64,000 bases of DNA from Candidatus Poribacteria bacterium (lineage in GTDB: Bacteria > Poribacteria > WGA-4E > WGA-3G), in NCBI GenBank assembly GCA_009841255.1, contig VXMD01000026.1:1-64000 (forward strand). The letters are read 5' to 3'. The position numbers and the translations under genes are program-made. Positions within the stretch are counted from its first letter, which is position 1. Each line of letters opens with the position of its first letter. A model generated the notes under the pieces. The model had not been told where the DNA came from and did not search any database. It worked only from the letters and a program-made list of their open reading frames with translations. Positions 25,395 to 35,838 of this stretch are shown piece by piece.

Positions 25395-28300
25395 ATGGCA
25401 GACACTGAACGAATAATATATCTTAAAAATGAACTGGAGAAACGGATTCTAATCCTTGATGGTGCGATGGGGGCGCTGTTGCAGACGTATCGGCTCACAG
25501 AGGCGGATTTTCGAGGTGAACAGTTTGCCGACCACCCATGTGAACTCAAAGGCTACAACGATCTGCTCTCCATAACACAACCACATATTATAAAAGAGAT
25601 ACACGCAAATTACTGCAGTGCTGGCGCGGATATCATCGAAACAAATAGTTTTACCAGTACGTCTGTGTCAATGGCAGACTACCAACTCCAGGACGTTGCG
25701 TATCAGGTGAACTATGCGGCTGCACGCATCGCACGCGAGGTGGCGGATAAATGGACGTCTCCGGACAAACCGCGCTTCGTCGCCGGGAGTATGGGACCTA
25801 CCAACCGCAGTTGCTCGATTTCGCCGAATGTGAACGATCCGGGGTATCGGAACGTTACCTTTGCTCAACTCGTTTCTGCCTACACGACGCAAGCGGAAGG
25901 TTTAATTGACGGGGGTGCCGATCTCCTTCTCGTCGAAACCGTCATGGATACGCTTAATTGTAAGGCGGCACTCTTCGCCATAGAGACGCTCGCTGAAGCA
26001 CGGGGCATTGATATCCCGCTCATCGTCTCGTCTGACAGGAGCGGTGGTGGCGGCAGAAACCTTTCTGGACAAACAGTCGAGGCCTTCTGGAACTCCGTTC
26101 GGCATATGAATTTGCTCGCTGTCGGATTGAATTGCGGCTTCGGCGCACAACAGATTCGTCCGTATCTCGTCGAGATGGCGAAGATAGCGGATATACCCGT
26201 TATCTGCTATCCGAACGCTGGACTTCCCAATGAACTTGGGCACTATACCCAGACCCCAGCCGAAATGGGGGAGTGGATGCACGATTTCGCGCAAAACGGG
26301 CTCGTCAATATCGTCGGCGGCTGTTGTGGATGTCAACCTGAGCACATTGAAACGATTGCCAAAGTTGCCGCTGAATACGCACCGCGGGAACCTGTGCCAC
26401 AAAAACCTGCTTGTCGTCTCAGTGGCTTAGAAGCGTTTAACATCGCTCCTGATTCTCTCTTTGTTAACGTTGGCGAACGCACAAACGTAACAGGATCCCG
26501 TCGGTTCGCAACACTCATTAAAAACGAGGACTATGAAACCGCTTTAGAGGTCGCCAGAGATCAGGTAGAAAACGGGGCACAACTGATTGACATTAATATG
26601 GATGCGGGTATGTTAGATGCCAAGACCGCGATCGTCAAATTCCTTAACCTCATCGCCGCCGAACCCGACATTAGTCGTGTACCCATTATGCTGGATTCCA
26701 GTCGATGGGAGGTCATAGAAGCAGGCTTGGCGTGTATTCAGGGGAAAGGTGTCGTTAACTCAATCAGTTTGAAAGAGGGTGAAGAGGATTTCTTAGCGAA
26801 GGCACGGCTCATTCGACGCTACGGTGCCGCCGTTATCGTCATGGCGTTTGACGAAGAGGGACAGGCGGATACCTACGAACGGAAAGTCGAGATCTGTCGT
26901 CGGGCGTATCAACTCTTAACGGAAACGGTCGGGTTCCCACCGGAGGACATCATTTTCGACCCAAATATCTTCGCTGTTGCGACTGGCATTGAGGAGCACA
27001 ATGCATACGCGAAGGCGTTTATTGAGGCGTGTGTGCAGATTAAAGCCACGTGTCCATATGCCTTAGTGAGCGGCGGTGTTAGCAATATTTCCTTCGCCTT
27101 TCGCGGCAACGACACAGTGCGCGAGGCGATGCACGCTGTGTTTCTTTATCACGCCATCAACGCCGGTATGGACATGGGCATTGTCAATGCTGGTCAACTC
27201 GCCGTGTATGACGATCTGCCGAAACCGCTCTTAGAAGCAGTGGAGGATGTTCTGTTCAACCGCCGAGAAGATGCGACCGACCGACTCGTCAATCTTGCCG
27301 ATACGTTGAAGGGTAAGGGGAAAAAGAAGCGGGTCAATAGGAAATGGCGGAAACTACCGGTTGAAGAGCGTTTACGGCACGCCCTTGTCGAAGGGATTCT
27401 CGAATATATTGAAGCCGATACGGAGGAAGCACGGCAAAATTATGAACGTCCTATACATGTCATTGAAGGACCTCTGATGGATGGTATGAACCGCGTGGGT
27501 GAACTCTTCGGTGACGGTAAAATGTTCCTGCCACAGGTCGTCAAGAGCGCGCGAGTCATGAAGAAGGCGGTCGCACACCTCATTCCATATATCGAGAAGG
27601 AGCAGGCGGAAGGTGCACTCCAATCCAGAGGCAAGATTGTGATGGCAACAGTGAAGGGCGATGTTCACGACATCGGTAAGAACATCGTTGGTGTTGTGCT
27701 TGGGTGCAACAATTACGAAATCGTTGATCTCGGTGTGATGGTGCCTGCGGAGGAAATTCTGGAAACCGCACGGAAAGAGAACGCCGATATGATCGGCTTA
27801 AGTGGACTCATTACACCGTCCTTGGATGAGATGGTGCACGTCGCTGGAGAGATGGAGCGTGAAGGTTTCCGAATCCCACTCCTTATCGGTGGCGCGACGA
27901 CTTCAAAGGTCCATACCGCCGTTCAAATCGAACCCGCATATAGCGGTTCGACAATTCACGTCAGGGATGCCTCTCGAAGTGTTGGCGTTGTCGGTGAACT
28001 TATGAGCAGTGAAAGACAACAGACCTTTACTGAGCAAACCCGTGAGGAATACGCTGATATCCGGGAACGTCGCGCCAGAAATCGGCAACAGGCGAACCTG
28101 CTATCTTTTGCTGTTGCTCAGGAACGGAGAGCCACACTGGATTGGCGAAATTATCAACCGCCGACGCCGTGTATGATAGGTACTCAGGTGTTTGGAGACT
28201 ATTCGTTAGCGGAACTCGTTGACTATATCGACTGGAGTCCGTTCTTTACGACGTGGGGACTCCGCGGCAAATATCCGAATATACTGGAGCATCCAGAGGT

Positions 28301-29069
28301 CGGTGAGGAGGCGCGTAAACTCCTTAAGGATGCTGAAACGCTCCTCCGGGTTATCATCGAAGAGAAAAGGTTTCAGGCACGCGCTGTCGTTGGAATTTAT
28401 CCTGCTAACGGTGTCGGTGAGGATACTGAAATTTACGCCGACGAAGCGCGGGAAGAAGGGATCGCCACCTTGCACCACCTGCGCCAACAGACGGAACAGC
28501 CCTTTACGCGACCGAACCTCAGTCTCGGTGATTTCATTGCACCGAGGACAACAGGGGTCCCGGATTATATTGGAGCATTTGCTGTGACAACGGGTATCGG
28601 TGTCTCTGAATTCTGTGCTGAGTTTGAGCGGGAACAGGACGATTACAACAGTATTATGGCAAAGGCGTTAGCGGACCGACTGGCGGAGGCTTTCGCGGAA
28701 CGGATGCATCAGCACGTTCGTACAACGCTTTGGGGGTATGCCGTTGATGAGACGTTGGATAACGAAGCCCTGATTGCTGAAAGATACCGTGGGATTCGTC
28801 CGGCGCCGGGATATCCTGCATGTCCTGACCATAACCAGAAACGCGTGTTGTTTGACTTATTGAACGTTACGGAAAACACGGGGATCTCTCTCACCGAGAG
28901 TCTGGCGATGTCACCGGCGGCATCTGTAAGTGGATGGTATTATTCGCATCCAGAGGCGCGATATTTCAGCATTGCTCGGATTGGGGAAGATCAAGTCTCG
29001 AATTACGCAGGACGTGCCGGTATGGACATCGAAACGACGAAACGATGGCTGAGGCCGTTGCTTACATAA
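25395..29069 (+). CDS. metH: Cobalamin-dependent methionine synthase
   Basis: 1224 residues, the full four-module enzyme that makes methionine from homocysteine and methyltetrahydrofolate. Module 1 (about 10-330) binds homocysteine and zinc (GLNCGFG and [11 protein letters not shown]). Module 2 (about 350-620) is the pterin barrel ([27 protein letters not shown]). Module 3 (about 650-900) binds B12: [21 protein letters not shown], with H758 as the lower cobalt ligand. Module 4 is the AdoMet activation domain ([20 protein letters not shown] near the end). No B12 riboswitch is evident upstream; the start codon abuts a dispersed repeat. A bidirectional terminator follows. Confidence 0.98.
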   Translation: MADTERIIYLKNELEKRILILDGAMGALLQTYRLTEADFRGEQFADHPCELKGYNDLLSITQPHIIKEIHANYCSAGADIIETNSFTSTSVSMADYQLQDVAYQVNYAAARIAREVADKWTSPDKPRFVAGSMGPTNRSCSISPNVNDPGYRNVTFAQLVSAYTTQAEGLIDGGADLLLVETVMDTLNCKAALFAIETLAEARGIDIPLIVSSDRSGGGGRNLSGQTVEAFWNSVRHMNLLAVGLNCGFGAQQIRPYLVEMAKIADIPVICYPNAGLPNELGHYTQTPAEMGEWMHDFAQNGLVNIVGGCCGCQPEHIETIAKVAAEYAPREPVPQKPACRLSGLEAFNIAPDSLFVNVGERTNVTGSRRFATLIKNEDYETALEVARDQVENGAQLIDINMDAGMLDAKTAIVKFLNLIAAEPDISRVPIMLDSSRWEVIEAGLACIQGKGVVNSISLKEGEEDFLAKARLIRRYGAAVIVMAFDEEGQADTYERKVEICRRAYQLLTETVGFPPEDIIFDPNIFAVATGIEEHNAYAKAFIEACVQIKATCPYALVSGGVSNISFAFRGNDTVREAMHAVFLYHAINAGMDMGIVNAGQLAVYDDLPKPLLEAVEDVLFNRREDATDRLVNLADTLKGKGKKKRVNRKWRKLPVEERLRHALVEGILEYIEADTEEARQNYERPIHVIEGPLMDGMNRVGELFGDGKMFLPQVVKSARVMKKAVAHLIPYIEKEQAEGALQSRGKIVMATVKGDVHDIGKNIVGVVLGCNNYEIVDLGVMVPAEEILETARKENADMIGLSGLITPSLDEMVHVAGEMEREGFRIPLLIGGATTSKVHTAVQIEPAYSGSTIHVRDASRSVGVVGELMSSERQQTFTEQTREEYADIRERRARNRQQANLLSFAVAQERRATLDWRNYQPPTPCMIGTQVFGDYSLAELVDYIDWSPFFTTWGLRGKYPNILEHPEVGEEARKLLKDAETLLRVIIEEKRFQARAVVGIYPANGVGEDTEIYADEAREEGIATLHHLRQQTEQPFTRPNLSLGDFIAPRTTGVPDYIGAFAVTTGIGVSEFCAEFEREQDDYNSIMAKALADRLAEAFAERMHQHVRTTLWGYAVDETLDNEALIAERYRGIRPAPGYPACPDHNQKRVLFDLLNVTENTGISLTESLAMSPAASVSGWYYSHPEARYFSIARIGEDQVSNYAGRAGMDIETTKRWLRPLLT

Positions 29070-29082
29070 AAAGATCTTAATA

Positions 29083-29127
29083 ACAAAAAAACAGGTCGGT
29101 GAAACTCCTTCCACTGACCTGTTTATT
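29083..29127. terminator. Bidirectional terminator between metH and the VOC gene
   Basis: ACAGGTCGGTG (29091-29101) pairs with CACTGACCTGT (29112-29122), one G-T pair. TTTATT follows on the plus strand, and seven A residues precede it, giving a T tract on the minus strand, so it can stop transcripts from both convergent genes. Confidence 0.85.
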
Positions 29128-29182
29128 GTGAATTCCTTACTTCTGCGCTTCCTTATTGAAGTAAGCACGGCATTATTAACCA

Positions 29183-29545
29183 TTACACCACAGGCTGATA
29201 CAGACCAATGCAGTTGCCACTTGGGTCGAGGAACAACGCGAAGGAACCTATGCCGCTCGGAATAGGACGCGGCGGCACAAGGGTCTGACCCCCGAGGCTC
29301 TCCGCCTTCTCAAGCGATGTCTGAAGATCATCGACCTGAATATAAATCGTGACGCCGTTATCAGAACACATATCGTCGGTCGTCGAGAAGATGTGTCCAT
29401 CTACTTCATTCTCTGATTCTGGGTCCACACTATAGATGCCGTGCGTGTTATAGTTAATATTCCAACCGAACAAGGAACCGTAAAACTTGCTTAGTGATTC
29501 ACCGTCCCTTCCTGATATTTCAAAGTGTACGACAGAGTTTCCCAT
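29183..29545 (-). CDS. VOC (glyoxalase/bleomycin-resistance fold) protein
   Basis: 120 residues from the ATG at 29543-29545, which has AAAGGA eight bases upstream. The longer frame to 29650 adds residues unlike the family. VVHFEISGRDGESLSKFYGSLFGW is the typical first beta-alpha-beta unit of a VOC protein, and GSFALFLDPSGNCIGLYQP the last; the fold holds a metal or small ligand. Substrate unknown. Confidence 0.85.
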   Translation of the reverse strand: MGNSVVHFEISGRDGESLSKFYGSLFGWNINYNTHGIYSVDPESENEVDGHIFSTTDDMCSDNGVTIYIQVDDLQTSLEKAESLGGQTLVPPRPIPSGIGSFALFLDPSGNCIGLYQPVV

Positions 29546-29822
29546 TAATTCTATTCCTTTCACCTCCAACATAGAGACAGATTCAAAAAGCCGCCTGCTA
29601 CTAAGCAAGTACTCTCTTGCGCTCGCCTCCAAACATCGAATAATCGCCAATGAATGCTTTATCCCTTCTGAATTTTAGGGTAGGTTCGTAGTAATGCGAT
29701 TTATCGCACTGCTTCGCAGTGAGAAAAGGTCAACAACAGACATTGTCCCGCAAGTCCATACGCGACTTTCGAATTGCTCTACTACAAACCAAAGTTGGTA
29801 CCCGTAATAATTTGGGAGTCGG
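29546..29822. repeat. Gap with two adjacent hairpins
   Basis: No gene recognised. TGCGATTTATCGCA (about 29696-29709) and CACTGCTTCGCAGTG (about 29708-29722) are adjacent short palindromes. CATTGTCCCGCAAG at about 29742 also occurs at about 15869, marking another small dispersed repeat. Confidence 0.45.
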
Positions 29823-30620
29823 TTAATCGGCTTTGATGTCAGCCCAGGTGGTTGTGAGTTTACCTGAAGGTTCAATATCAGCCGCTGTTGCTAATCCGTC
29901 ATTCATGAGGGTTGCAATATCATCTTCGTCTAACGCGACCTTGAAGATGGCAACGTCGTCAACGATTCCGGCGAAGAACTCACCCCATTGACCGTGTTGC
30001 CCAGTGGCAAGATAAATACCGATTAGAAAGGGTTTATCGGTTAGCGGGTTCCTTCCTAAGTTTGGTGTCGTTACCCCTTCACCGATCTGATCGGCGTCTA
30101 TATATACGCCGAACCCGTCACCGTCCCACGTAACAGCAACGTGATGCCAGTCTGTATCTGGCTTCCAAGGCGCATCTATAAAGTGAAGCGTGCCGCCGGG
30201 GTCATGCGTGTGATGTCGGATTCTACCGGCATCCCACCAAAATCCGGGTGCCCAATCATCTTTCGTTATCACAGCCATACCGCCACCGGGAGGCTTATCT
30301 AATTTAAACCAAAAGGCGATCGTATGTTCGGCACCCACATTCAAAGAATCATCGTGTTCAATCTCCACATAAGCATCCGAGCCATTAAGACTCAAACCTT
30401 TGCCAAACTTACCATCAACCCATTTGGCACCGCCCTCAATCGAGCCGTCGTTGCCCGTCCCGGAGGAATCTCCGGCTTTCTTACCATTTCCCTCATCAAA
30501 GAGCCACATTCCGACACAATCTGCAAAGTCAATTTCAGCAAAACTTGTACCTACAAACATTAGGCTCATCGCCATTAAACTGACACATAACAATTTTAAC
30601 CCTGTAACTCTGGTTTTCAT
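29823..30620 (-). CDS. Secreted LamG-domain protein with C-terminal TTTWxxIK tail
   Basis: 265 residues. A signal peptide (residues 1-28, LLCVSLMAMSLMFVGTSFAE) is followed by a LamG domain (DFADCVGMWLFDEGNGK, GLSLNGSDAYVEIEH, EHTIAFWFKLDKP, DWHHVAVTWDGDGFGVYID, FAGIVDDVAIFKVALDEDDI). This arrangement is typical of surface carbohydrate- or protein-binding proteins. The end IEPSGKLTTTWADIKAD is the clearest copy of the tail shared with the 0-8 kb proteins, although this gene is far from them. It has a strong promoter of its own at 30771-30800. Confidence 0.9.
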   Translation of the reverse strand: MKTRVTGLKLLCVSLMAMSLMFVGTSFAEIDFADCVGMWLFDEGNGKKAGDSSGTGNDGSIEGGAKWVDGKFGKGLSLNGSDAYVEIEHDDSLNVGAEHTIAFWFKLDKPPGGGMAVITKDDWAPGFWWDAGRIRHHTHDPGGTLHFIDAPWKPDTDWHHVAVTWDGDGFGVYIDADQIGEGVTTPNLGRNPLTDKPFLIGIYLATGQHGQWGEFFAGIVDDVAIFKVALDEDDIATLMNDGLATAADIEPSGKLTTTWADIKAD

Positions 30621-30770
30621 CTTTTGCTATCTCCTTCATCTATTCTCAGAGCGAAAGCCAACGAATTATCCACCGGCTATTCCTCAAAAGTGAGTCTCGC
30701 CCGATAGGTATTGGTCACTGAGGCAGCAAGACGCATCTGGCTTTCCTCTGTGTAATAATTGTATTATACG

Positions 30771-30800
30771 ATTATACCATTTAGATGTTTCATGTGTCAA
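30771..30800 (-). promoter_or_regulatory. Promoter of the LamG gene
   Basis: Minus strand TTGACA (30795-30800), an 18-base spacer and TATAAT (30771-30776), both consensus. The expected leader is about 140 bases long. Confidence 0.75.
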
Positions 30801-30832
30801 GTGCGCTTTTCGTGGTGTGTTTCGCATTTGGA

Positions 30833-30861
30833 TTGATATTCAAGCAAATTTCTGTTATAAT
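30833..30861 (+). promoter_or_regulatory. Promoter of the DUF58 gene
   Basis: TTGATA (30833-30838), a 17-base spacer and TATAAT (30856-30861). It diverges from the LamG promoter; together these two sites account for most of the 313-base gap 30621-30933, in which no gene is seen. Confidence 0.75.
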
Positions 30862-30933
30862 TGTGGACAAGATTACCGTTGCACCAAAACGCCCGTGTCC
30901 GTCGCCGTTTTTAAGTAATCTAGGAAAGGAAAT

Positions 30934-31824
30934 ATGCAAACATCTCATAAATACTTAGACCCAGTTGCCCTCTCTCGAATTGGCGGTATGGAACTCGTCG
31001 CGCGGCTCGTCGTTGAGGGATTTGTTACTGGGTTGCACAAAAGTCCGTACCAAGGGTTCAGCGTGGAATTCGCCGAACACCGGCAGTATATGCCCGGCGA
31101 TGAGATCCGTTATATCGACTGGAAAGTCTATGGAAAATCGGATCGGTATTACGTCAAGAAGTTTGAAGAGGAGACGAATCTGCGCGCATATGTCCTTCTG
31201 GATACGAGTGCATCGATGAACTATAAGCACGCAGCGGAAGGATTGACGAAGTTTGAATACGGGTGTTATCTCGCGGCGACGCTCACCTATCTTATGCTGA
31301 AGCAACGCGACTCTGTCGGGTTGGCACTCTTCGACACGGACATTACGCAATACATTCCACCGAGGGGTGCCGCAACGCATCTACGAGCGATTATGTCGGC
31401 TTTGGAGAACGCTACGCCCGGTCAGGAGACCGAGTTGAGCAGCCTCTTCCATGAACTCGCCAAACGGATTGTGAGACGCGGTTTGGTGATTGTCATCTCC
31501 GATCTACTTGACGAACCCGCACAGGTCATCTCAGCCCTGAAACACCTCCGCCATCAGAAACATGAGGTTATCGTTTTCCACTTACTTGATCCCGCCGAAC
31601 TTACCTTCCCTTATACCGGTTCTGTCGTCTTTCGGGACATGGAAACGGGGCAGACGCTTTCAACGCAGGCGGATACCCTGAAAGCAGATTATCTTGAAAA
31701 ATTGAATCAGTTCATTCAGAGTTACCGTCGCGGGTGCGGCGCGAGTCAGATCGATTACGTTCAGCTGGATACCGCGACGCCGTTTGACTATGCACTGTCT
31801 GAGTACCTGTCCCGTCGAAAATAG
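30934..31824 (+). CDS. DUF58 (von Willebrand A-like) protein
   Basis: 296 residues with AAAGGAAAT before the ATG. The DUF58 core is FSVEFAEHRQYMPGDEIRYIDWKVYGKSDRYYVKKFEEETNLR. The vWA-like MIDAS motif DTSASM follows, and GLVIVISDLLDEP and KHEVIVFHLLDPAELTFPY complete the fold. DUF58 proteins commonly accompany MoxR-type AAA ATPases and vWA membrane proteins in chaperone-like systems, but here no moxR gene is next to it, so it appears solitary. It is cytoplasmic, with no membrane segment. Confidence 0.92.
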   Translation: MQTSHKYLDPVALSRIGGMELVARLVVEGFVTGLHKSPYQGFSVEFAEHRQYMPGDEIRYIDWKVYGKSDRYYVKKFEEETNLRAYVLLDTSASMNYKHAAEGLTKFEYGCYLAATLTYLMLKQRDSVGLALFDTDITQYIPPRGAATHLRAIMSALENATPGQETELSSLFHELAKRIVRRGLVIVISDLLDEPAQVISALKHLRHQKHEVIVFHLLDPAELTFPYTGSVVFRDMETGQTLSTQADTLKADYLEKLNQFIQSYRRGCGASQIDYVQLDTATPFDYALSEYLSRRK

Positions 31825-31863
31825 ACCTCGCTTCTATAATATCCCTACATTGATGATAACATC

Positions 31864-34800
31864 TTACGCAGCGGCAGAGGTGCGTTTGATGACCACAACC
31901 GTTAAATCATCATACTGTTCCGCGTCCTCAACGAATCTATTCACGTCTTCGACGATGTGTTGGATAACTTCCTCAGCGGTGTATTCGTTTGGTATCTGGG
32001 AAACCAATTCTATTAAACGTTCGGCTCCGTACATTTCTTCATCGGGGTTGAGGGCTTCGATGAGACCGTCGGAATGGAAGATCAGCATATCACCTTCAGA
32101 TAAATCGAAAGCGGTAGATTCATATTGAACGCTTTTCATGCCACCGAGGGGCAGGTCACTATTTTCAATTTCAATAACTTCAGTGCCCCTTTTGAGGATT
32201 GGGTAGGGTTGCCCGCCGTTGGCGTAGTGGACCCGTTTCTCGGATTCGTTCAGAATTGCCAGGTTAAGCGCAATAAAACTGGGACCGTACATCCGAGGTG
32301 CTAACCCAGCATTGAGGTCGGTGAGGATCGCGTCGGCGTCGGATCTAAATCTGGCAACTTCGTGCAGCATTCCGTTCGTGAGCACGGCGTTCATTGCCCC
32401 GCGTAATCCTTTGCCTGCCGCATCTGCGACTGCAATAACGGTATGTCCATTTTCAACGGTCAGGTAATCGTAAAAATCGCCGCCCACCTGCGTTGCTGGG
32501 ACCGACATCCCGGCAATATCAAATCCTTTTGTATCGGGGGATTCCGTGGGGAGTAGCCCCATTTGAATATTTTGTGCCTCGTCGAGTTCGGCACGGATTC
32601 GCTGTATCTCCGCTGCCTCCCTTTGCAACATTTCATTGCGAAGTTGGGCGGTGTGCCTCCGGCTGATGATCAAGCGGCCGACGAGCGCAAGGACAATGAT
32701 CGTGAAGATAAGCGTGGGGAGATGGGTGCGCCACTGTGTCCAGAACGGTGATGGGATACTAAAGTCGACCACAGCAGGTGGATGCGTGTAGGGCCAGTCT
32801 TCGCGAAAAGCCTTAACGATGAAGCTATAGGTGCCGGCTTTAAGACCCGTATATCGTATGCATAAAACGCCATCTTGGTGTTGAAATCCCTGCTGAACAC
32901 CGTTATTATGCGTGGCTTGTTGCGTTTCCAATCCGGATGCGGGGAACCATTTGTCGGATGAGGCACCGGAACCGGTGGGCAAAAGTGAGAACACCTCCGC
33001 TGAAAGCCTTGTCCATCCAGGGCTATCCAACCCGATAATTTTAAATTCATAGGAGAGCCGTTCTCGGAGCGGACTGATGCCGCGCACATAGAAGATGATG
33101 TGTTTGTTGCCACGTGCGGGTAAATGAATAGGCGATGAGAGTGCGGTATAGGTTTTATCGGTCCTTAGAGCAGTGAGTCGATAGAATGGGAGTCCCCCGC
33201 GCGTTGGAGTGTATTGTGTAACGCCGCCTTGGCTTGCAAACCAAATATCTTTGTCGGAGGATTCATAAATTTTCGAGATATTGTTATGTGCCAGACCGTC
33301 TTTTGTGGTGAGCGTATCAAAGGTTTTACCATCGTATCGGACGGTACCGCCGCCCTTTGTTGCGAACCATATACTGCCGCTACTATCCTCCATGACATCC
33401 TGCACATTGTCGACGAGGAATCCCTGTTTTCTCGAATGCTGAGATGTATTTTTGGTTGTATACGCTGTGAGTTCATTTCCATCGTAACGAACGGCACCCT
33501 GAGAGGTCGCGAGCCAGAGGACACCTTCGCGCGTCATTAAGGACACGTTTTCTGAAGCGAGTTCAATGTCTTCAGCTGTGATGAGTTCTTGGTCCCGATA
33601 TTTCTTGAGAGCGTCCGGAAAGAGAAACGTAATTTCCTCCTTCTTTGCTGTTGGGTGCTGCCACGCACCGAGTGGGGCGGCACGGGAATGCCCGTTAAGC
33701 ACAATCGGTGTGGTCGGATCAGAGACATTCCAGCGGATTAACTTTCCCGTCACAGCATTGAAAAACCATTTGGCACCCGATGGCATTTCGAACATCTTTG
33801 TTACTTTAATCAGATAGGGAAGTGTCTCAGGCTCAATATCTATAGACGTTGAGGGTCCAATCTTTTTTGGATAGGATTGCACTCTTCCGTTCTCATAAAG
33901 TACCCATAATTTTTCGGCATCCGTGTGCAAGGTATTTATACGGGAGTCGGCATGATCGATTTCCAAGGTTGTTTGAAAAGGGATTCTCTGGAATCGGTTT
34001 GTAAACCATAACAATCCTGCTGCGTCCGCTTTGAAAAGGTGTCCACCAAAAGCCAACCATCGGTGTTCCCCTTCGGTGACAAATAGATTCGGGTGCCTAT
34101 CAGAAAGTCTCCTGGGGCGTCCGGTTTGGGGTTTGATAAAGATAGAAACTTGATCGAAGGACTTGTCGCCGTAGCGGAAGAACGTATATCGCGTCGCGTT
34201 TTCACCATATACCGGTTTATTGATGAACCAGATATATTTGCCGACTTCAAATATTTTAACAATATCTGTCCAAAGTGCGAAGGGTGACTTCCCTCTAATT
34301 CTACGACTGATTCCAGTACCGTGATTTTGGATGGCAGGGCTTGGGTTGAAGACTGTCACACCGTTGTCATGTCCGAACCACAAATCACCGTTAATTGCTT
34401 CAAGAATCGTCCGAATTCGGTCAATATCAAGCGCATTATTGACACTATAAGGGATTGACTTAAAAGTCGCGTCGTATTTTTCCGCCTCACCGCTTGCGTT
34501 CGTAAACCAAAAATTTCCCCGGGCGTCCTCAATTTCAAGAATCCCTCGCATGTGTCTGGGAGTCTGTAGTTGTGAACCGTCCCACCATCTTGTAATGCGC
34601 CCATCGCTAAACCAGAGTCGTCCTTTCGTGTCATTTTGGAATGCGGCTTGCCTCGGCGGTCTATACCGCCCAGAACCGGTCTGTGCTGAACGTAGCGGTA
34701 GAATCTGCTGAAAGGTTTGCCCATCGAACTTTAGGAGGAGATTATAGCCACCGAACCAAAGATTCCCGGAGGTGTCCTCCGTTACCGCCGCAATGTTAAT

Positions 34801-35565
34801 CGCGGCGTTAGGGGGATTGTAACGCGTGAATCCAGTCTTCAGTTGGGGACGCCGTGTTTTAGCGTTTGGGTCATCACTCCCGCTGGGTTTCTCGTCTGGC
34901 CGACGCGTCTCACGAAAACTCAGAATTACAGCCTTTTTTTCCTGTGTGCCTTCACTACCGGCGAGCCAGAGGGTACTATCTTCGCTTTCGAAGATGACGT
35001 TTATTGTCAATGTTTCCGTTGACTGGCGTGGATCTTCGCTTCCAATCTCGTGCTGATGTGCCTCTGGCGGTTTTTGGACCCCTGGGGTAACATATTTCGT
35101 TAACCACTGGTTTTCACTTACCCACACGTCGCCCGCCTTGTCAACAATTAGGAAGTTTCCAGTTCCGATCCGTTTGACCGAAGTGCCGTCAAAACGGCTG
35201 ACCTGACCCATTGTTTCTGAATCATCTCGGGTAAGGAACCAGATGTGTCCCCACTTATCTTCAGCAATTTGTCGCGTGCGTCCGAGCAGTGCCCCTGGTT
35301 GGACACCCGCGACTGTTATCTCCTCCGAAATGATTGGGACAGCCTTATAAGGCACGAAAGATTTGCCATCAAACCGGCTGACACCGCCTCTATCAGAACC
35401 CAACCAAAGCGTGCCTCGGCTGTCTTGAAAGATAACTGGGACTATCGGACCCACAAGACCATCAGCAGCCGAGTAGGTTGCTATCTGCTCGAAGGCAACA
35501 GAAGGTTCGATGAGAGTGAGGAGGCATAGAATTGGGATGAATGCGAATTTTGTTAAGCTACTCAC
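31864..35565 (-). CDS. Periplasmic propeller - Y_Y_Y - membrane helix - PP2C (SpoIIE) phosphatase signalling protein
   Basis: About 1233 residues from a GTG at 35563-35565 with AGGTGG upstream. Longer frames to 35775 are rejected because they start upstream of the promoter at 35704-35732. The order is signal peptide (FAFIPILCLLTLIEPSVA), two-component-regulator propeller repeats (IFQDSRGTLWLGSDRGGVSRF, DSSGSIWFATKGGGTVRYDG), a Y_Y_Y domain, one membrane helix (LPTLIFTIIVLALVGRLII), a short coiled coil, and a C-terminal SpoIIE/PP2C phosphatase (GDFYDYL, VADAAGKGLRGAM, FHSDGLIEA). It resembles hybrid two-component sensors but ends in a phosphatase, so it probably acts on an anti-sigma-antagonist type partner not present nearby. 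Confidence 0.92.
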   Translation of the reverse strand: MSSLTKFAFIPILCLLTLIEPSVAFEQIATYSAADGLVGPIVPVIFQDSRGTLWLGSDRGGVSRFDGKSFVPYKAVPIISEEITVAGVQPGALLGRTRQIAEDKWGHIWFLTRDDSETMGQVSRFDGTSVKRIGTGNFLIVDKAGDVWVSENQWLTKYVTPGVQKPPEAHQHEIGSEDPRQSTETLTINVIFESEDSTLWLAGSEGTQEKKAVILSFRETRRPDEKPSGSDDPNAKTRRPQLKTGFTRYNPPNAAINIAAVTEDTSGNLWFGGYNLLLKFDGQTFQQILPLRSAQTGSGRYRPPRQAAFQNDTKGRLWFSDGRITRWWDGSQLQTPRHMRGILEIEDARGNFWFTNASGEAEKYDATFKSIPYSVNNALDIDRIRTILEAINGDLWFGHDNGVTVFNPSPAIQNHGTGISRRIRGKSPFALWTDIVKIFEVGKYIWFINKPVYGENATRYTFFRYGDKSFDQVSIFIKPQTGRPRRLSDRHPNLFVTEGEHRWLAFGGHLFKADAAGLLWFTNRFQRIPFQTTLEIDHADSRINTLHTDAEKLWVLYENGRVQSYPKKIGPSTSIDIEPETLPYLIKVTKMFEMPSGAKWFFNAVTGKLIRWNVSDPTTPIVLNGHSRAAPLGAWQHPTAKKEEITFLFPDALKKYRDQELITAEDIELASENVSLMTREGVLWLATSQGAVRYDGNELTAYTTKNTSQHSRKQGFLVDNVQDVMEDSSGSIWFATKGGGTVRYDGKTFDTLTTKDGLAHNNISKIYESSDKDIWFASQGGVTQYTPTRGGLPFYRLTALRTDKTYTALSSPIHLPARGNKHIIFYVRGISPLRERLSYEFKIIGLDSPGWTRLSAEVFSLLPTGSGASSDKWFPASGLETQQATHNNGVQQGFQHQDGVLCIRYTGLKAGTYSFIVKAFREDWPYTHPPAVVDFSIPSPFWTQWRTHLPTLIFTIIVLALVGRLIISRRHTAQLRNEMLQREAAEIQRIRAELDEAQNIQMGLLPTESPDTKGFDIAGMSVPATQVGGDFYDYLTVENGHTVIAVADAAGKGLRGAMNAVLTNGMLHEVARFRSDADAILTDLNAGLAPRMYGPSFIALNLAILNESEKRVHYANGGQPYPILKRGTEVIEIENSDLPLGGMKSVQYESTAFDLSEGDMLIFHSDGLIEALNPDEEMYGAERLIELVSQIPNEYTAEEVIQHIVEDVNRFVEDAEQYDDLTVVVIKRTSAAA

Positions 35566-35703
35566 TACAAACCACCTGTGATAGTTCAAAGCCGCGAAGT
35601 ACTTGGAAGGTCTTTGTGGAGAAAGATTGAGTTCGAGAATAGCCCTTGAATCGGTGCGCGAGGATAAATCAGAAAAATCTGAAAATAACCTTGCTTTGCT
35701 AAA

Positions 35704-35732
35704 AAGATAACAGATTTGGGAAGCAGAGTCAA
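35704..35732 (-). promoter_or_regulatory. Promoter of the propeller/PP2C gene
   Basis: Minus strand TTGACT (35727-35732), a 17-base spacer and TATCTT (35704-35709). It fixes the transcript start near 35697 and thereby favours the GTG at 35565. Confidence 0.65.
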
Positions 35733-35747
35733 GAGAAATCAAACGCA

Positions 35748-35776
35748 TTGACCCCTTAAAGGGATTGTGATACAAT
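35748..35776 (+). promoter_or_regulatory. Promoter of the Gfo/Idh/MocA gene at 35839
   Basis: TTGACC (35748-35753), a 17-base spacer and TACAAT (35771-35776). It is back to back with the promoter at 35704-35732, with only 15 bases between the two -35 boxes, so a regulator binding there could affect both genes. Confidence 0.7.
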
Positions 35777-35838
35777 GCGAAATATCAACAGCGTAGGTAG
35801 AGGGACACAAGGACGATCAAACGTGAAAGGAGAGAACC

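Noticed and set aside
35566-35775. Longer start for the propeller/PP2C protein
   Set aside because: Both upstream ATG codons lie before the promoter at 35704-35732, and the extension precedes a clear signal peptide.
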